IMG/VR virus record: IMGVR_UViG_3300042905_001471
Span: 1 to 21,304 of that record
Strand: one strand, 5' to 3'
Length of the DNA stretch: 21,304 bases
DNA from: a virus
Part shown: piece by piece, positions 17,794-21,304 of the stretch
Position numbering within the stretch: position 1 is the first letter of the stretch
Layout: every line of letters begins with the position of its first letter
The notes under the pieces: model-generated
Seen by the model: the letters and a program-made list of their open reading frames with translations, nothing else
The model's database searches: none
What the model was told of the DNA's origin: nothing
Translations under genes and position numbers: made by a program

Positions 17794-18467
17794 TATGCAC
17801 CTACTCCTGCATTAGCAACCCATGTATATCCAACTGAAAGGCCTTTGCTTCTTCCTCTTGTTTTACCTGCTCTTAAATTTTTCTTATACACTACTGGGTT
17901 TTCAAGATATTGTGCAACTCCACTGGTTCTCAAAAATGATTGTGAAAAATATTTATTAAAAAATAGATCCATAGTTTTTTCAAATCCACCCTGTGCTTCA
18001 ACTCCTCCAGGGTTAGTAACCTTAATTGGTTTTTTCGTAAAGACCATTTCGCCGTCTTCTTCAAAAGCCAGAACATCTGAGTTCCTTGGCTTGATCAATA
18101 CAGAAACCCCACTTTCAATAATTCTTGCTTTGTCATAAAAAGGTGTCTTTGACCCATCTTGAATTGATTCTGATTGACGAAAAGATGATTTAAATGATAA
18201 CCCAATGTTACTGGTTGTAAACGATATGTCGTACAGTCTTGCAGCAGGGCTGCCTGTTCGATTCCATTCATAGATGTGGTGTAGCATTTCTGGATTTACT
18301 CTAGCATTTGAGTCTACGAACTGCTTCATTATTTCTACTGTCTGTACTCCTAAAGACTTTAGGAATGGGGTTTTTCCTTTTTGAACACCGTCCAAGAAAC
18401 CAAAAGAATACCTCATAATATTATTCATTTCTTTTTTAAACTTCTTAGAATTGTATACTGGTTTCAT
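17793..18467 (-). CDS. Neck protein (HK97 gp10-like position)
   Basis: This 224-residue protein has a basic N-terminus (MKPVYNSKKFKKEMNNIMRY), a central region with LYDISFTTSNIGLSFKSSF and the acidic patch LAFEEDGEMVFTKKP, and a basic C-terminus rich in Lys, Arg and Gly. No membrane segment or signal peptide is visible. It is third of four packed genes between the connector and the tail terminator, the position of neck proteins of the HK97 gp10 type. Start and upstream stop overlap as ATGA, with AGGTGA upstream, so it is translationally coupled to the head-closure gene. The assignment is by position and size; I do not recognise a diagnostic motif. Confidence 0.6.
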   Translation of the reverse strand: MKPVYNSKKFKKEMNNIMRYSFGFLDGVQKGKTPFLKSLGVQTVEIMKQFVDSNARVNPEMLHHIYEWNRTGSPAARLYDISFTTSNIGLSFKSSFRQSESIQDGSKTPFYDKARIIESGVSVLIKPRNSDVLAFEEDGEMVFTKKPIKVTNPGGVEAQGGFEKTMDLFFNKYFSQSFLRTSGVAQYLENPVVYKKNLRAGKTRGRSKGLSVGYTWVANAGVGA

Positions 18468-18913
18468 AGGTCACCTGATTGATTTTCTGATCTTCTAATA
18501 ACTAACTTAAATGACTCTACAACTCCGAAAGGACCCACGAATGGTTCACAGGTTGCTATTTCAAAAAGAGTTGGCTTTCCAGATCTAACTCCAGAGGTTT
18601 CTATGTATATTAGATTTCCTTCTTGGTCTTTTATATCTGTTATTAATATGTTTGTTAATGCATTCTTGCTATCTCTTGAAGATATTCTTATGTCTGATTT
18701 TGTTCTTCCGACCAAGAGTGAGTTCTGAGTAATGTTAACATTTGGCTTTACATCTTCTTTGAATGCTGACCCACCTGATGAAAAACTACATGCAAAGGTT
18801 CTATCTAAAACCCATTGCTTTTTAATTGCTCCGAAGTCACCCTGCTCAATGATTGGGTGATAAAGAGAGGCTTGCATTGGAAACATAAAGTCTGGAGTTT
18901 CGCAAACTGTCAT
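18464..18913 (-). CDS. Head closure (stopper) protein
   Basis: This 149-residue protein starts MTVCETPDFMFPMQASLYHP and continues with a predicted beta-rich body, including LVGRTKSDIRISSRD and a C-terminal VVESFKLVIRRSENQ. Its length and its position directly after the connector gene fit the head closure or stopper protein that seals the portal-connector channel after DNA packaging. The ATG shares one base with the connector stop (TAATG), and GGGGTG lies five bases upstream. There is no enzyme-like motif. The role is an inference from gene order. Confidence 0.6.
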   Translation of the reverse strand: MTVCETPDFMFPMQASLYHPIIEQGDFGAIKKQWVLDRTFACSFSSGGSAFKEDVKPNVNITQNSLLVGRTKSDIRISSRDSKNALTNILITDIKDQEGNLIYIETSGVRSGKPTLFEIATCEPFVGPFGVVESFKLVIRRSENQSGDL

Positions 18914-19809
18914 TACAACACCCCAAGTTTTGTAATAGACTTAGCATACTTAGAAAGTATCTTGTCTACAATTATATTTCCTGTTCCTTCGAAAAGACCC
19001 TTATCAAACTGAATTCTGTATTGATCTGTGTTGTAAGAAGAAATAAATCTCTTGTAATAATCTAACTTTCCACACTCTAAATCGTGGACTAGCATCTCTG
19101 TTGCTCTGATAATGTCTGATGGAACTGTTGTATATCCATACTCAACAGTTATTAGGTAGTCCCATGTTTTGCCAAACCCTCTATATACAAACTGTGGGTC
19201 CAAAGAATCCGATGCTGCTGCTGGTAAAACTAGTGGAGAAGACTCTGCACGATTGATGTTATCAGAAGACTTTTCGATAATCGCCGTCTTGTCTGATGAT
19301 ACTTCGTATTGTCTATCTTCTACTAACTTATTGTTTTCATATACCGCTAAAACTTTTTTAACATCGTCCCAAATTGGAAGATAGTCGGCACCTGTTCCTG
19401 TAAAATGTAAAACCTTTTTCTTATAATAAAATCCTTCTGGGATTATTGAGTCAATAATTGCTCTGGCAATTTCCTCATTTAGCGCATAGGCTGCGATGTC
19501 TGATGCTGTTGTTGCTTTTGTTGATGGATCAATATATGGTCTAACTATCTCGTATGTTTCATCCTGTAAAATTTGCTCATCTGATGTTCCAAGATCTTTA
19601 ACAATCTCAACTCTGTATGAAGAGTCGTACTTTCCTGGCAAAGAAATTTCTAGGACTTCTCCAGAAGAAGACTCTGTAAAGGTTGATGTTGAAATTGAAA
19701 GGTCCGCCATATCCGTTATGGTAACAGTTATATCTGCATCTACAATCCCCGCAGGAATTACAAAATTAGCAGGTACTTCTGCATATGGCGAAACTCTCAA
19801 TATCTCCAT
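18913..19809 (-). CDS. Head-tail connector (adaptor) protein
   Basis: This 298-residue protein has a beta-rich N-terminal domain of about 100 residues (MEILRVSPYAEVPANFVIPA, with repeated Thr/Ser/Ile strands) and a C-terminal helical part with ATEMLVHDLECGKLDYYKRF and YNTDQYRIQFDKGLFEGTG. The C-terminal pattern resembles head-tail connector proteins I recall from actinobacterial siphophages, which bind under the portal. It is longer than the minimal adaptor fold, so the N-terminal domain, perhaps Ig-like, is an addition whose role is unknown. The ATG follows the previous stop by six bases, with AAGG about ten bases upstream. It leads a run of four overlapping genes that build the neck. Confidence 0.7.
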   Translation of the reverse strand: MEILRVSPYAEVPANFVIPAGIVDADITVTITDMADLSISTSTFTESSSGEVLEISLPGKYDSSYRVEIVKDLGTSDEQILQDETYEIVRPYIDPSTKATTASDIAAYALNEEIARAIIDSIIPEGFYYKKKVLHFTGTGADYLPIWDDVKKVLAVYENNKLVEDRQYEVSSDKTAIIEKSSDNINRAESSPLVLPAAASDSLDPQFVYRGFGKTWDYLITVEYGYTTVPSDIIRATEMLVHDLECGKLDYYKRFISSYNTDQYRIQFDKGLFEGTGNIIVDKILSKYAKSITKLGVL

Positions 19810-19815
19810 GCTAAA

Positions 19816-20274
19816 TTACCTTACAACCTTTTGTACTTCTTCGGTTGTTGCTAAGCGAACATGTGCACGAGTTAGCCACTTGTCTGCTTGGTCTTTTGTT
19901 ACAATATTAACGCCTCTGTATACGGCTCCACCTGCTTCTTCCCAACGAACATTGCTTGTTGAGTAGATAGCGACCTTGTCTCCAAGATCCTTTGCTGGCT
20001 TAATATCTTTCTTTGGACCATCTGCTGCCATTGATCCAATAGCACCTGTTTCTGTAAATCCTAGTGACTGAACTGGCTCTTCTGCTGGTGGTGCTTCGAC
20101 AACTGGTGATTCGACTGCTACCTCAACTGGTGCCTCAACTACTGGCTCTACGACTGGCTCTACTACTGGCTCTGCTACTGGCTCTGCTGGTGTCTCGACC
20201 ACTGGGGCTTCAACGTGTGCTGGCTCTTCTACATTTTCTACTGAAAACGGCTTGTTGTAATCATTATTTTCCAT
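19816..20274 (-). CDS. Capsid-adjacent protein with Pro/Val/Glu repeat region
   Basis: This 152-residue protein lies directly after the major capsid gene. Residues about 15-70 are a low-complexity stretch of Glu-Pro-Val-Val type units, strongly acidic and probably extended. The C-terminal about 55 residues form a conserved-looking domain with DKVAIYSTSNVRWEEAGG, VYRGVNIVTKDQADKWLTRA and HVRLATTEEV; I recall this domain in small proteins beside capsid genes of actinophages, usually without a function. It has an excellent AAGGAGG ribosome binding site and its own extended -10 promoter candidate, so it may be abundant. Possible roles are a head fibre, a capsid decoration protein or a connector accessory; none can be decided from sequence alone. 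Confidence 0.72.
   Translation of the reverse strand: MENNDYNKPFSVENVEEPAHVEAPVVETPAEPVAEPVVEPVVEPVVEAPVEVAVESPVVEAPPAEEPVQSLGFTETGAIGSMAADGPKKDIKPAKDLGDKVAIYSTSNVRWEEAGGAVYRGVNIVTKDQADKWLTRAHVRLATTEEVQKVVR
20095..20215 (-). repeat. Degenerate 12-base tandem repeats encoding Pro-Val-x-Glu
   Basis: On the plus strand the units resemble actactggctct with small changes, repeated about eight to ten times in phase with the reading frame. They encode the Glu-Pro-Val-Val series of the small capsid-adjacent protein. The central units (about 20135-20190) are the most alike, suggesting recent local duplication. Confidence 0.75.
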
Positions 20275-20279
20275 TGTAT

Positions 20280-20286
20280 CCTCCTT
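20280..20286 (-). promoter_or_regulatory. Strong ribosome binding site of the capsid-adjacent gene
   Basis: The minus strand reads AAGGAGG, five bases before the ATG at 20274. If transcription starts about seven bases after the upstream TATAAT, this site would lie at the very 5' end of the message. Confidence 0.85.
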
Positions 20287-20292
20287 GTTTGT

Positions 20293-20301
20293 ATTATATC
20301 A
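20293..20301 (-). promoter_or_regulatory. Candidate extended -10 promoter after the capsid gene
   Basis: The minus strand reads TGATATAAT, a perfect extended -10, between the post-capsid hairpin and the next gene. No -35 is visible because the hairpin occupies the upstream region. It would restart transcription after the terminator. Support is from the motif and its position only. Confidence 0.5.
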
Positions 20302-20313
20302 TTAAAGTATTAA

Positions 20314-20343
20314 GGGGGACAGGAGAGTGAACTCCCGCCCCCC
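20314..20343 (-). terminator. Hairpin terminator after the major capsid gene
   Basis: On the minus strand GGGGGGCGGGAG pairs with CTCCTGTCCCCC in a 12-base-pair stem with two G-U wobbles and a 6-base loop. It begins 21 bases after the capsid stop codon. What follows (TTAATACTTTAAT) is AT-rich without a pure U-run, so it could be an imperfect terminator, an attenuator or a 3'-end stabiliser of the capsid message. Confidence 0.7.
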
Positions 20344-20363
20344 ATTAAAGGTACTGTTACAGA

Positions 20364-21304
20364 TTACTCATCTGCTGCAGCGTCAGCGAATGCAATTGCA
20401 TCCTCTTCTTCCCAGTTGATACCGAAGCGAACGAATACAGTGTATTCAATTGTATCCTTCTTCGCTACGTACTCACGGTTTACAGTGATATCTCTCTGGA
20501 ATCCCCATACACGGTTTGCAGGGAATGTCAAATCGATATAGCCTGCTGGGTAGTAAGGAACTTCCTGAACTTCAATTCCGAGAACACGTGTTGTACGTGC
20601 TCCACCGAATGTCTGTCCGATACCATCAAGGTATGACTGGCGGTTTGCCTGGGTTGATCCTGGGACCTGTCCAGCAAATGCTTCTGCTACTGCATCAGCA
20701 AGTGTACCGTTGTTCTTAACGATTCCACCGAATGCATCTGTACCTGCGTAGAACTTAAGATTGTTCTTAAGTGCACGGTACTTACGTGGCATTGCATTGA
20801 TGATGCCCTGCATTACATCAGGTGTCCAAGCATTATCTGCTACGGTCACTACTGACTCATGTGCATCTCCGTTTGTCTTTACCTTGTTGATAAAGCCTGG
20901 CATGATTGACAAGAATGCTCCTGTTGCACCATCACCATTGATAGCGAGATCTTCGATATCATTTGCGAATGCGTTGGTCATCAAGCGTACCAAGTGATCT
21001 TCTAGAGCGTCACCTTCTACACCATCTTCCAATGATTCTGCTGTTACTTCCCAATCAAGACGAATCTTCTTGGTAGTAAGTTCGACCTTAGAGAATGTTG
21101 CACCTGTGTTTGTGTAGTTACCAACTGCTTGCGCTGCTGCACGAATTACACGCTCACCGACGTTTACCTTCTCAAGTTCCATTGAGTTAGCCTTCATTGT
21201 TACACGACGGCCATCCTTTGCTAATACTGTTGCATCCCAAACATAGTCGATAAAACGACGTGCCTGCTCAGGGCGCAAAATTCCAGAAGCCGCTGAACCA
21301 CTAG
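20364..21304 (-). CDS. Major capsid protein, HK97-fold (5' end beyond window)
   Basis: The frame stays open to the right edge; upstream of the TTG at 21278 it continues with residues SGSAASGI in phase, so the true start lies outside the window and the TTG is not the start. At least 313 residues are visible. Features include ILRPEQARRFIDYVWDATVL near the beginning, LTTKKIRLDWEVTAESLEDG, and a C-terminus VFVRFGINWEEEDAIAFADA. This matches major capsid proteins of HK97 fold that I recall from siphophages, where the 'EQ..RFIDY' segment marks the N-terminal arm. Of the 18 visible Arg codons, 17 are CGT or CGC and one is AGA, the opposite of the tail-tip gene, which fits very high expression. A strong hairpin follows the stop codon. 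Confidence 0.87.
   Translation of the reverse strand, partial: SGSAASGILRPEQARRFIDYVWDATVLAKDGRRVTMKANSMELEKVNVGERVIRAAAQAVGNYTNTGATFSKVELTTKKIRLDWEVTAESLEDGVEGDALEDHLVRLMTNAFANDIEDLAINGDGATGAFLSIMPGFINKVKTNGDAHESVVTVADNAWTPDVMQGIINAMPRKYRALKNNLKFYAGTDAFGGIVKNNGTLADAVAEAFAGQVPGSTQANRQSYLDGIGQTFGGARTTRVLGIEVQEVPYYPAGYIDLTFPANRVWGFQRDITVNREYVAKKDTIEYTVFVRFGINWEEEDAIAFADAAADE

Noticed and set aside
21276-21278. TTG as the start codon of the capsid gene
   Set aside because: The same frame stays open to the window edge and continues with a plausible capsid N-terminal arm, so this TTG is an internal Leu codon of a truncated gene.

Overview
The window is one continuous block of virion structural genes from a long-tailed (siphovirus-type) tailed phage or prophage. 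Every gene I can support lies on the minus strand, so the biological order runs from the right edge to the left edge. The DNA is AT-rich. Several proteins (tape measure, tail tip, chaperones, capsid) resemble, from memory, those of actinobacterial phages. An AT-rich actinobacterial host, such as a freshwater lineage, is therefore a reasonable guess, but it is an inference and no host marker is present. No integrase, lysis, replication, tRNA or CRISPR features were seen. No gene-free stretch exceeds about 100 bases.

Head and neck (21304 to 17176): the 5'-truncated major capsid protein; a terminator-like hairpin and an extended -10 promoter candidate; a small protein with a Pro/Val/Glu repeat region; then four tightly packed genes, probably head-tail connector, head-closure, neck and tail-completion proteins. 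The last ends in eight Thr-Pro repeats.

Tail shaft (17109 to 5829): the major tail protein, a second terminator-like hairpin, two homologous tail-assembly chaperones (a long one, then a short one), and a 3154-residue tape measure protein, which predicts a tail near 470 nm.

Tail tip (5836 to 1): a distal-tail-like protein, a 1437-residue tip protein carrying a lectin-like (LamG/concanavalin fold) region, a 178-residue tail protein and the start of another tail or fibre gene that runs off the left edge.

Most junctions are overlaps (TAATG or ATGA) or very short gaps, so the block reads as coupled operons. The only sizeable gaps follow the capsid gene, precede and follow the major tail gene, and separate the two chaperones. 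Two contain hairpins, and each contains or abuts a TATAAT hexamer. The most unusual point is the chaperone pair: the long/short pair usually made by programmed frameshifting seems here to be encoded by two paralogous genes, the short one having its own candidate promoter and a much stronger ribosome binding site.
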